Origin: Sternotherus odoratus
Taxonomy: Eukaryota; Chordata; Testudines; Kinosternidae
Direction: 5' to 3'
Length of the DNA: 64,000 nucleotides
Assembly: GCA_032164245.1 (NCBI GenBank)
Contig: JAVMKO010000007.1
Span: 1,240,001-1,304,000, forward strand
The translations under genes and the position numbers were made by a program. Under the pieces are notes generated by a model. The model was not told where the DNA came from, searched no databases, and saw only the letters and a program-made list of their open reading frames with translations. Within the stretch, counting starts at the first letter, position 1; the number at the start of each line of letters is the position of its first letter. Below are positions 1-10,195 of the stretch, piece after piece.

Positions 1-1191
1 AAGTAACAGGGCTCACTTGTAGAATGCAAAGAAAACACACCACCCAAACTGGGCCTTCAAAAGTTTCTTATGATTTGGTGGGAGCAGCAGCTCTAATTAT
101 CCTCCTGGGACATTTGTGTCCTACAAAAAAAGAACCATGTTAGCATAGTCAGATGTGTCAAACCTTGTGGACTCTTTGTGTGTTGGAGGAAGATCTTCAG
201 AAAGACATAAGGGAGTTTGGAAGAGTTGAGTGCCTAACTCCCTTAGGCACTTTGAACATCCCACCTGTACAAATAACCCGCTGTGTTAAATACAAAGGCA
301 TTAACTGAATACAGAGCAGCTTTACTTGTGAAATAATGGTAAGGGGGGGATAGGAAAAGTATCTATAATAGCGTGAAAGGTGTAGATATCAAGGAGGGAA
401 AGGATTTGATTATGGTAACTGCAGAGATGAAGAGAAATTGAGTTAAGGAATCTTTAGAATGAATGACTGAAAATGTTTCCTTACAGTAAGTTTTACTAGA
501 CTGTGCAAGTCTCCCAATAAAATAAAGTTGGGTAAACTTTTTCGCACAAAACTTTTTTTTTCAGCAAAAAATGCAGATTTGGTGACATCAAAACATTTCT
601 GAATATGTATTGATTTCACCTAATTTTTTGTTTAAAAAAAAACCCTCAAATAAATTCTGGGAGAAAATTAAGCAAAACCTGCCAATTTGGACAATTTCAA
701 AGCAAAACATTTTGATATTTTTATTTGAAAATTCTAATTTCAAAATTTCCTTTAATTTTATTTTTAAAAGATTCAAAACCATTTAAATGCTTGACATTTG
801 AAGAAAATGTTTCACTCAACTTGAAACAATTTTTTTTAACTTTTCAATTTGCCAAAAAAAAATAATAAGTTGTTGGTTTTGGTCCAGCCCCAAACTTGCT
901 TTCAATTACATTTTTTAAATCAGCACAAACCAAAAAAAATCAATTGCTAGACCAGCTCTAGCTGGAAATCCCATCTTTTTAGTAATTTAAAGCTACATAG
1001 AACAAAGCACTGGAGAATATGCTTTTGCAAACAATCCAGCTCTGGCAGGGGGATGAACATGTTGACCATGGGTCTTTATTTATTTTAGGTTTTTTGTGGG
1101 TGTCACCCTACAGTCCTTAGCTAAAACTTACATTACATGCAATGGGAACTTTGCCCTAGTACTAAAATTCATGACTGGTTCTTAAGATTCC
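1..1191. other. Intergenic; AT-rich
   Basis: No gene. 590-960 is strongly A/T-rich (runs of tttcaaaattt-like sequence ending in ccagctctagctgg), in the style of an old reptilian dispersed repeat that I cannot name. Confidence 0.5.
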
Positions 1192-1205
1192 ATGACAGAA
1201 CAGGT

Positions 1206-1643
1206 TCAAGAATAGCAGCCATGTTAGTCTGTATCCGTAAAGAAAGCAAGGAACACTTGTAGCACCTTAGAGACTAACCAGTTTATTTCAGCATAAGCTT
1301 TCGTGGGCTATAGCCCACTTCATCGGATGCACAGAATGGGACAGAAGTAAGATGCATTTAGACACACGGAAAGAAGAAAGAAAAAAAAAGTTGTATATTA
1401 GCATACCAATTCTAAGAGGCTGTTAAATCTGGATGGGCCATTATCAGCAGGAGAAAAAAATACCTTTTGAAATGGATTTCTGTGTCTGCACGAGATAGCA
1501 AGTGTTGAAGGTAAATTAACTAGGGAAATGCAATCAATTAGTGTAATGAGAGAACCATTCGCAAGTCCTATTTAGCCCCTGGTTAATTGTGTCCAATAAA
1601 CTGGTTAGTCTCTAAGGTGCTACAAGTATTCCTCGCTTTCTTT
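1206..1643 (+). mobile_element. Penelope-like fragment with inverted 3' end and 14-bp target duplication
   Basis: It is flanked by ATGACAGAACAGGT at 1192-1205 and 1644-1657. It starts TCAAGAATAGCAGCC, runs through CATAAGCTTTCGTGGGCTAT, and ends with a 48-bp inverted copy (1596-1643) of its own 5' part (1239-1286), with two mismatches. The inverted arm stops exactly at the target duplication. Variable-length duplication plus self-inversion suits a Penelope-like or other target-primed element better than a cut-and-paste transposon. Confidence 0.65.
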
Positions 1644-1657
1644 ATGACAGAACAGGT

Positions 1658-2294
1658 GACATAGGTGCCTTGCTGGGAGGCTGAAACAGAAAAGATTGGT
1701 CCCAATTACCCTTAGACCATTCATACATTGCCCCTAAATACTGGTGATGGACACAGCTTTTAGGGCGGTGACATTACCATGAGCTCTGCTTAACCTTGCT
1801 TGTGATGAGCTGGCCACTAGCCAATCATTTCACAATGGCAGAGTGGACAGTGCCCCGATATTGGCAAATCCTATCAGCATCCCCTCTCAGATCATCTGAG
1901 AGACAGCTTATCAGAGAGCCTCTTGAGTCCCAGCTCCATCTATCAATAGAGATGTCTGCTAAGGCACAAAGAATGAGAGTGAAAAGATAAGAGAGGAAAA
2001 GTTCTCTCTGAAGAAATATTTAGCCATAAAAAGAAAAGAATGAGAAAAACAAAAAACTGGGACAGCCAGAGAAGAAGAAAACTGAAATGACATTGGCACA
2101 GAAAAGTCTGAGTAGAACTGGGACAGAGAGTCAGAAAAGGAGATTTAAGATGGAGTCCAAAGAAAAACCATTGTTTGAAACAGAAAGAGTTCCCTTGGTG
2201 AGGTTACATAGATTAACCAGGACCCACCCTTATTTAAAGGGAGCTTCTCTAAGGTGGTAATGGGGGTACTTGCTTGTTGTCTCTCAATGATTTC
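1658..2294. other. Intergenic
   Basis: There is an A/G-rich stretch at 1980-2160. No gene or recognisable repeat is seen. Confidence 0.5.
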
Positions 2295-2306
2295 CCTATC
2301 AAATAT

Positions 2307-2473
2307 TGAAGCATAAGCTTTCATGGGCTAATACCCACTTCGTCGGATGCATCCGACGAAGTGGGTATTAGCCCACGAAAGCTTATACTTCAATACTTTA
2401 GTTAGTCTTTAAGGTGCCACAGGACTCTTTGTCACTTTTGCAGATCCAGACTAACACAGCTACCTCTCTAATT
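2307..2473 (-). mobile_element. Penelope-like fragment forming a 42-bp perfect-loop hairpin
   Basis: It is flanked by CCTATCAAATAT at 2295-2306 and 2474-2485 (12 bp). Arms 2308-2349 and 2350-2391 are inverted copies with two mismatches and no spacer, centred on GGATGCATCC. Beyond the hairpin the - strand reads from the family 5' end (AGAGGTAGCTGTGTTAGTCT). Confidence 0.7.
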
Positions 2474-2559
2474 CCTATCAAATATGATCAGTGTACAAGT
2501 ATAAAAACCTGGCTCCTATCTGCTAGTACTGCAAGTCCAGCCTGGAGCCTGACAGTTTA

Positions 2560-2990
2560 GATTCATAGAGTTTAAGGCCAGAAGGGACTATTCTGATCAT
2601 CGAGACTGACTTCCTGCATAGCACTGGCCATAAACTTGAACCAAGTGTCTCTGCAGCCCAAAACTTCTGGTTCAGCTACAGCATCTCTTTTAGAAAGACA
2701 CCCAATCTTGCTTTAAATACTTAGTAATGGAGAATCCACCACACCTCTAAATAAATGGTTCCAATGATTCATTACCCTCGCTGTTAAAAATGTGTCTTAT
2801 TGCTAGCCTAAATGTGCCTAGCTTTAGGTTCCAGCCATAGGATGTTATGAGTCCTTTGTCCGCTAAAGTAAAGAATCCTCTGCTATCAGAAACCTCCTTT
2901 TGTAGGTATTTAGAGTCTGTGATCAAGTCACCTCTTAACATCCTCTTTGCTAATAAACTAAATAGATTGATCTTCTTTAATCTCTCACTC
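2560..2990 (-). mobile_element. CR1 LINE 3' fragment
   Basis: It starts with the CR1 3' terminal motif (agattcatagag...ggccagaaggga) read from the left, so the element is on the - strand. It then covers the 3' UTR and the end of ORF2 (decayed TCACCTCTTAACATCCTC region). 5'-truncated, as is usual for CR1. Confidence 0.75.
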
Positions 2991-4205
2991 AGGATATGGC
3001 TAAAGGGACTACAGCAACACTGATAGCTGTGTCTACAGTGGGGGTTAAGTCATCCACATTTTTAGGTTTAAGATCAGGTCTTAGACAGGTTTTCCAGACT
3101 TCAAATTATTAACTGTATCTTTCTGGATTGTGCATCACCAACAATAAAGTTTCCATGCCAGGAACTTAAACAATTCTGATGATGCTTCATGAGACCGAAA
3201 AGACTGCCCTCACTCTCCCGTAGCTGTGTTGGCTCTGCAATGCTAACAGAAGTAAAAAGTAGTACAAACTTATTTTGGTCAAAGAAGTCAGCAAATACAA
3301 TCTGAACACATGCAAGGAGCAGATCTGTGGTGTAAGAAGGTGTCATTTTCTGATGATAAATACACTTTGAAGTTTTTCAGTCCTAGTAAAACTTTAATCA
3401 CTTAAACAGACTTTTTGACCAAAATACAAGAGCTAACAATTTTGTGACATGTTGTGCGTACTGAGAAGTTGACACATTGTGCAACACAATAGATTGTCAC
3501 ATAATGCAGAAGAATTTATCTATGGATGGGGGCATTCTTTTGCAATCAAGATTCAGTCTGAGGATAAAGTCACAGATTCAGCTGACAATGAGTGTTTGTT
3601 TGCTCATGGGAGTCTGATTGGCTTCTGAAATTATTAACTGATGTGACTGTCCCACGATTTTTTAAAAGCCTTGATTGGATAGGTCCTTGCAACTATGTGT
3701 GCTGCAGAGATGTGCTAGGTAACTTATATCAGGCTATTTTCAAAGAATTTAGTAACAGATTAATATGTTTTAAAGTGAATGTGTATACATTTATACTATA
3801 CGTGTATTACACTTAAATACCTATGTTAAAAAAATCAAGCACTCAAAAGTTGATCCTTTCTCAATGTTCCATTGCAAAAGTCAATCCTATGCAACCATAA
3901 TTTGGTCCCATTGTACATATGCATCTTGCTACAGTCTTTAATTACATGATCACATATGATTGTTTCCACAGACCCATGCCTCTTTCAGTGCACATGATGG
4001 ACAGTGTTCACTTAATGAGCAGTGATTCATATTTTGTTTTCTCCTCACTGTTCAATGTGTGACCCCAAGTCTTATTTACTGCACACTGTTCAACCCCATT
4101 CTGAAGACAAAATTATTAATTTCCTCAGGGGGGTTTCTATGACACTCATCCATATAGTAGCCGAATGCTTCACAACAGTTCATGAATTTATTGTCACAAC
4201 ACCCC
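2991..4205. other. Intergenic
   Basis: AT-rich unique-looking sequence. The short open frames carry no domain or codon signature that I can support. Confidence 0.5.
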
Positions 4206-4366
4206 TGGGGGGGAGGGATAGCTCAGTGGTTTGAGTGAGTTCAATCCTGGAAGGGGGCCATTTAGGGATCTGGGGCAAAAAATTTGTCAGGGGACAGTTC
4301 TGGGTCCTGCTAGTGTAGGCAGGGGACTGGACTCGATGCCCTTTCAAGGTCCTTCCAGTTCTATGA
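4206..4366 (+). repeat. tRNA-derived SINE (turtle Cry I-like), internally deleted
   Basis: It has a tRNA-like A box (GGGATAGCTCAGTGGTTTGA) and B box (GAGTTCAATCC). A CR1-like tail follows (gactggactcgatgcccttt...tccagttctatga). The stretch between the A and B boxes is shortened compared with the - strand copies at 10.1, 22.5 and 51.2 kb. Confidence 0.8.
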
Positions 4367-7177
4367 GATAGGCATACCCAGCTGAGGTAAACTTATTTAA
4401 CACAAATTACAGTCAAAAGTGTACATGAATTCTGGGTGCAAATTTAAGATATCTAAGGCCTAGCATTTTAGGGAGCATTTCTGGTTAAGAGGATTTGCAT
4501 TCTCAAGTGTCCTGCCTACTAGACATCATGGGAGAAATCTTGACCCCGCTACAGTCAATGGTAAAAATCCCATAAACTAGAAAAGGGCCAGGATTCCACC
4601 CCATGACGTTAAAATTCATCTTTAGCAAAAGTATCAATGAATCAGTATGCAGGATTTATGTCAAGCATCCTACAGTAGTTTCCATATTGCTCTAATGAAG
4701 AGCTCACGTCTCTGCTGGAGAATGCTATCTTCAGATAATGGTCTCCCGCTGCCGAAGCATTTATGGAAAAAATGTTGACGTGCAATATTTATTTTCAAAG
4801 CAGAAGGTATTGATCCTATCTCAACGTTCTGTTACAAGGACTTTGTTTCTGTTCAAATGATCAGAATACAGATCTGCTATTTTTTCCAGCTGCATGTTGA
4901 GCAGTAAAATAACAGATGTTCCCCAAACGCTTATCGACCTGCTGCACTTTGATTCATTTGAACATGTCGTTTGATTCAGCCAGTCAGATCAGTTTATCCA
5001 TAAAAGCATGTGCAGAGAAAGTTAACAATGGTGATGTGGAGAGGGTGGGTGAGAAGGGCTGAGCTGTTGTCTTAAATACTCTTTATGTGTCTGACTAATG
5101 AACATAGATTTAATTTAATATACCTCTGGTTTAAAATTAAAAGAACTTTATGACTTACTTTTTACTTTCTCTTCATGTAAATTCAAACATTGCACTATGC
5201 AAACTTGGTGCATCTATCATGTTGTTTGTTTGTTTTCTCAAAATACTGAATCATTATAAATTGTGTTATTAAAAAACATCGCTGTCATTTAAAAAATAAA
5301 AACATCAAACCTGATGCAAATAGACCATGAAGAGCCCCTCATTTCTGACCAATAAGTGGGAAGTTTTCCAGGCTAAGTGTGGGGACTTAAAGCAACAATT
5401 CCTATAGAATTTAAGATTATATTTTTTAAAATGTCTTTAACTCCTCTGTATGAAAAGAACCTTCAATCTGTGACCTAAAGGTAAAGTGATATTGTCCTCA
5501 GTCTGCAGGCAGCTCCAGTGCCTCAGCTTCTGCTGCTCACACTTTTGCCAGCAAAAGGAAATTAACAAGATTGGTCAGCCTCATCGTTCCTATTCAGAAC
5601 ATTGTGGACAACAGTGAAACATTTAGCTTTCATGCTGCTGTTGGGGAAAGCTATGAGAGGCCTCAAAGGCAGGCACTAGAGTTCTGAAAAGGGGAGGAAG
5701 ATGAAAAAGTAGAGGCCGGAGGGAAGGGAGATCTCTTCCACTACCCTCTTCATAACAATCAAGGGTCTAGGAGAGTAAAAGAGTATTGGAAACTCCCTCA
5801 CACAGCAAACAGCAGGTTCTGCAATGGGAGAAGAGACAGCTCTTTTTTTCTTCCCGCAGCTAGAGGAGGACAATGTTTTAAACATTTCAGACACGTAAAA
5901 GTGAAAGAACCTAAATCTCAAAACAGGACTCGGGGAGGGCATTCTGATAAAAACCTCAGTCCCTTCCCTCCTTCGACATTTGGGGAAGAAGAGTTCTCTG
6001 GGCTTCTCCCTGGAGCATTGCCTGGACCCCACCCGCTTCTATTTCATATTTACTGCTGAGTGATAGATTTAACCCTGCAGCTGGGCTAGTGGCTTTAGCT
6101 GGTTTTGTCAAGCTTTGTTAGTTTCTCTAATTCTGCCACCAGCACAGGGAAAATACAATGAATCAGCCTGGCTGATTCTCTTCTATGTGTCTTTAAAAAT
6201 ACAGTGAATTTAAAAGACTATTATTGTTTATTTTTTGTTTGCACAGGTTCCATTCTGGAAGCTATGTATACAAGCCATTGTTAAAGCCCAGGAACATCTG
6301 AGTTCAAAGGCAGGAACATCTGAGTTCAACTCCTTTAAAATAATGTTTGAACTAGAAAGAAAATTATATAGTGATTTCTTTTGAAATGTCAAGCTATTTT
6401 GCCCTTTTTCTAAAAAAATTCTGTGTCAACTAAGTCCTTGGATTGTTTGAAAACAAAATGTATTTTTGCATGGGGAAAATGTTATGTTCAGTACCCTCAT
6501 GAATAACTCATGGATGCTGGGAATCCCTGCAGCGGGGACTCAAGGTACATAACTATAGGCACTCAAGAATGGAAATTTTGGCCTATGTGACTTGACCAGA
6601 GCCACGGTGGGAGCCAGTGTCAGCGCTAGGATTAATCCCTTGTTCTCATCCTTGAGTCCACTACATACCACATTGCCTCTCCTATTCATCTGCCCCCTTT
6701 TTGTGATCCAGCTTCATGCTGGATGACCAGCAGAAGCACGTGTGCTGATCCTAGTGCATCAATGGTAACCTCAGTGGTGCTGCCCATTCCAGCTGCAAAA
6801 TGATCTGGGGCCTTCCCAAAAATCAAAGAGCTTTAGGCTGTGATTTGTCAGTCCTCAAAGGCCAACCAGGTAAATAACTCACAATCATTAGGAACCATTA
6901 GGGTCAAGATTCCAACTCTAGCAATCAGACAACATTGGTTTAATTTTCAAGAGCTTACCTTTTCCATTCCTTGGTTCCCCCAAATTAGGAAGGGCCAGTG
7001 ACCACAGGCATTGCAGGGTACAAAACGGAACTCCAGATCCCTTTTCTCTTTGTGCAGAGTCCTGCCTGCTATCTTTTCAGTTTCAGTTCTGCTACCACAG
7101 TACTGATCAGCACATTCTTCAGGAGCATAGGGAAGGTCAGGCACCATCTTACAAGGACTATTACACAGAGACCTATC
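4367..7177. other. Intergenic; possible conserved non-coding element near 4.88-5.05 kb
   Basis: No gene. 4880-5050 has the balanced, homopolymer-poor texture of conserved non-coding DNA (gatcagtttatccataaaag, cagagaaagttaacaatgg), but this is only an impression. The open frame at 5676-6032 (-) has no domain. Confidence 0.35.
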
Positions 7178-7185
7178 AAATGCAC

Positions 7186-7316
7186 ATAGGGTGACCAGGT
7201 GTCCCGATTTTATAGGGACAGTCCCTATATTAGGGGCTTTTTCCTGTACAGGCTCCTATTACCTCCCCACCCCCACCCCCTGTCCTGATTTTTCACACTT
7301 GCTGTCTGGTCACCTT
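7186..7316 (+). mobile_element. Short DNA transposon (MITE) with 8-bp target duplication
   Basis: 131 bp flanked by AAATGCAC at 7178-7185 and 7317-7324. The ends are inverted (TAGGGTGACCAGG... and ...CTGGTCACCTT). A second copy lies inverted at 14004-14126. Confidence 0.7.
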
Positions 7317-7324
7317 AAATGCAC

Positions 7325-8209
7325 ACAGCAAACAAATAAAAACAAGAGATGAAAATGTTATTTTTTCCTTTTAACACCTTTCAGGGACAGCAACCTTCAT
7401 AGCTAATTGTAACCCTACTAGATATGGCATTTTCCGACTGAAATGAATTTCAAGTTGCAAGTGCCCTTTAAGAATAGCAATTGCCTAGATCAATGACACA
7501 AGTTTTTGGTATAATTCCATTAAACCTGGGGTTTTGCTCAATTACATAAGATATCTTGGAATTTCTCTGGCATATTCATCATCACATATTTCACTTACAA
7601 GACTCCTGCCATAACAAGGGGTTCTTCATAGGGGTCTGAAATTATTACTGTGACCCAGCATTTTTCAATTGTAATGGCTCAGGACAAAGCAGATCTTCCT
7701 GATCCCACTTACGTACCTATTTAAATGTAACCTAGTTTTAAGGTGGCCTAACTTAGGCTGTTGCTAATTGTTTAACATGTTTTCAAAAAGTGGCCTCTAT
7801 TTTAATACATGCAAATATCTGCACACTTTTTGAGCACTGCAAGTCAGAATTTATTACCTGGGCATGCATCTGCTGTTTGCATGCCATTTGCATGCAACCT
7901 TCTACATGCATGAATAGAGGAGAATCCTTTGAAAAATGTGGCCTTTTAATTATATTTCATACTCCACAAGAGTAACCTAAAAACAGCAGCAGGCTATAAT
8001 AAAGCCCTGGCATCAAACGAATAAGGAACAATATAAAAAATTCAGTAGCACTTTATAAAGAGGACAGGAACACAATAGACAGGAACCATAAAACCAATAG
8101 ATAAAACAAAACCCAGATTTCCCCATGTGCAATCTAACAGGACAATTTTGCATTTATAACTCTAGCAATACTCTCATCTACTTCAACATGTAATGATCTT
8201 GTTTAAGGT
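7325..8209. other. Intergenic
   Basis: Unique-looking AT-rich DNA. The 7790-7960 area is unusually rich in GCATG/TGCA motifs. Nothing coding. Confidence 0.5.
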
Positions 8210-8211
8210 AT

Positions 8212-8582
8212 TCAGGTGCTCTGGGACTGGAGCACCCACAGAGAAAAATTAATGGGTGCTCTGTACCCACTGGCAGCCAAACTCCTCTCACCCCATGCCC
8301 CATCTCCTCCTCCCCCTCTCCGGAGCATGCCACGTCCCCGCTTCTCCACCTACCTCCCAAGCTTTTCCTGCCCAGTTGCTACAAAAGGAAATGGGGAAGA
8401 GGCAGGGCTGGAGGCGGGGATTTGGAGAAGGAGTTGGAATAGGGGTAGGGAAGGGGCAAAGTTGGGGTGGGGAAAGGGCTGGAATGGGGGGCAGGGCCTC
8501 ATGGCAGGGATGGAGTGGGGGCGGGGCCGGGGGCAGAACGGGGGTTGAGCACCCAAGGAAAAGAGGGAAGTCAGCGCCTATG
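8212..8582 (+). mobile_element. hAT-like non-autonomous element, left end lost
   Basis: It shares the core gctctgggactggagcaccc / aatgggtgctctgtaccc and the 3' end GTCAGCGCCTATG with the complete copies at 24137-24484 and 30438-30800. The interior is a G-rich simple array that creates several spurious open frames. Confidence 0.65.
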
Positions 8583-9119
8583 ACTCAGGAGTCAATAAAC
8601 TCTGGTACTAATGCTTGCACATGTTCACTTCGTTGACTATGGCTCAAATATCTCGACCTCCCAGCCTTTAACAGCTTCTCCAACCTCCCCTTTGTCTTTG
8701 CTTCTGGTTATGTCATTTCATTCTGGTTCTGTGAGGATTCTGACGTCCCAAATGCCACTTGTCCTTCTGTAAACCCATCCCAGCTGTATCCCTCCTCCAA
8801 CTGCCTCCCTTCAAGGTCAGTTCTACACCATTGAAATCAATGGAATTTTTTCCATTGACTTCAATTAGAGCAAGATTGAGCCCTCCAGCAATTTCCACCC
8901 AGTTCTTTCTATTATGATTTGTACCAAACAGGGTTCAGGGCCTCCTTGTTCTAGGCACCATATAACAAAACGATGGCCTCCTGCCCCAAATATTCTTTAG
9001 CATCATCCAAAAGATGCCAGAAATGCAGCCCAGTGAATTACCTTGATAATATTGATAACCCCTCTTGTACTCCTTCTTAATGTCTGTGGTTTCTAATTCT
9101 ATCAATTACTAGTGGGGGC
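8583..9119. other. Intergenic with a short hairpin at 8834-8871
   Basis: attgaaatcaatggaatttt is followed by the inverse ttccattgacttcaat. It belongs to the dispersed short palindrome family discussed in the findings. No gene. Confidence 0.5.
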
Positions 9120-9625
9120 AAAAGACCTATCTGACTTCAAGATTAAGCTTGATAAGTTTGTGGAGGAGATGGTGTGATGGGATAACATGATTTTGCCAAT
9201 TAATTGATCTTTGACTATTCATGGTATGTGGTCCCAGTGGCCTGAGATGGGATGTTGGATGAGGTGGGATCTGAGTTGCAACAGAGAATTCTTTCCGGGG
9301 TGTCTGGCTGGTGAATCTTGCCCACATGCTCAGGGTTCAGCTGATCGCCATATCTGGGGTCAGGAAGGAATTTTCCTCCAGGGAAGATTGGCAGAGGCCA
9401 TGGGGATTTTTCGCCTTCCTCTGCAGTGTGGGGCACGGGTCACTTGCTGGAGGCTTCTCTGTACCTTGAAGTCTTTAAACCATGATTTGAGGACTTCAGT
9501 AGCTCAGACGTAGGTTAGGGGTTTACAATAGGAGTGGGTGGGTGAGATTCTGTGTCCTGCGTTGTGCAGGAGGTCAGACGAGATGATCATAATGGTCCCT
9601 TCTGAACTTAAAGTCTATGAGTCTA
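9120..9625 (+). mobile_element. CR1 LINE 3' end
   Basis: The + strand shows the typical CR1 3' region ending ggaggtcagacgagatgatc, ataatggtcccttctgaact and taaagtctatgagtctat. It is 5'-truncated with no usable ORF. The open frames on both strands here are accidental. Confidence 0.85.
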
Positions 9626-10033
9626 TAAATTAAGGGGGTTAAGTCACACAGTGGTTTCTAAGAGCAACTGTTTTGAAAATCCAGTTAAAATGTATTTAAA
9701 AGGTCAATAAATGTATAAGCTTTGCCTGAAGCACAAGCAACATAGATTTGTTTTTAAATGTGTGCTAACCATCTCCAAGCCTCATCCTCTCTCCAATTAA
9801 ATTCCTCTTCAAATGCCTGCACTTTTTCATATCCACCCCTTCCCTTTTCGCCTTCACAGAGCTATGTCCGTTCGTGCAAGTTAAGGCCTGGTGAGTTTAC
9901 ATTTGAAAAATTACCCATTGCTACAGTGGGTTCAGCACCAAATGAGCGCCACATGATTTAACTGCAAGAGAAGAGCAAGATAAACTGTGTTCCGAATCTT
10001 TTCAGAAAACAATTTTAACCGCTGTTTTTTGAA
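9626..10033. other. Intergenic
   Basis: No gene or recognisable repeat seen. Confidence 0.5.
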
Positions 10034-10195
10034 GCATAGACTCTCAGAGTTGGAAGGGACAGCAGGAGATCACGTAGTCCAACCCGCTGCTCAATCCCTA
10101 TTTTTGCCCCATATTCCCAAATAGCCCCCTCAAGGATTGAACTCACACCCCTGGGTTTAGCAGGCCAGTGCTCAAACCACTGAGCTATCCCCCAC
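10034..10195 (-). repeat. tRNA-derived SINE (turtle Cry I-like)
   Basis: The reverse strand begins gggggatagctcagtggttt, with the B box in ggtgtgagttcaatccttga. It ends in a CR1-like tail (gttggaagggacagcaggag read on +). Confidence 0.85.

Noticed and set aside
1206..1643. Classing this as a classical TIR transposon because of its 48-bp inverted arms
   Set aside because: Only one arm reaches an end, other copies invert at different points, and duplications are 12-14 bp rather than a fixed short length.
7790..7975. GCATG-rich small open frame
   Set aside because: No conserved domain. The motif repetition is nucleotide-level, not coding.
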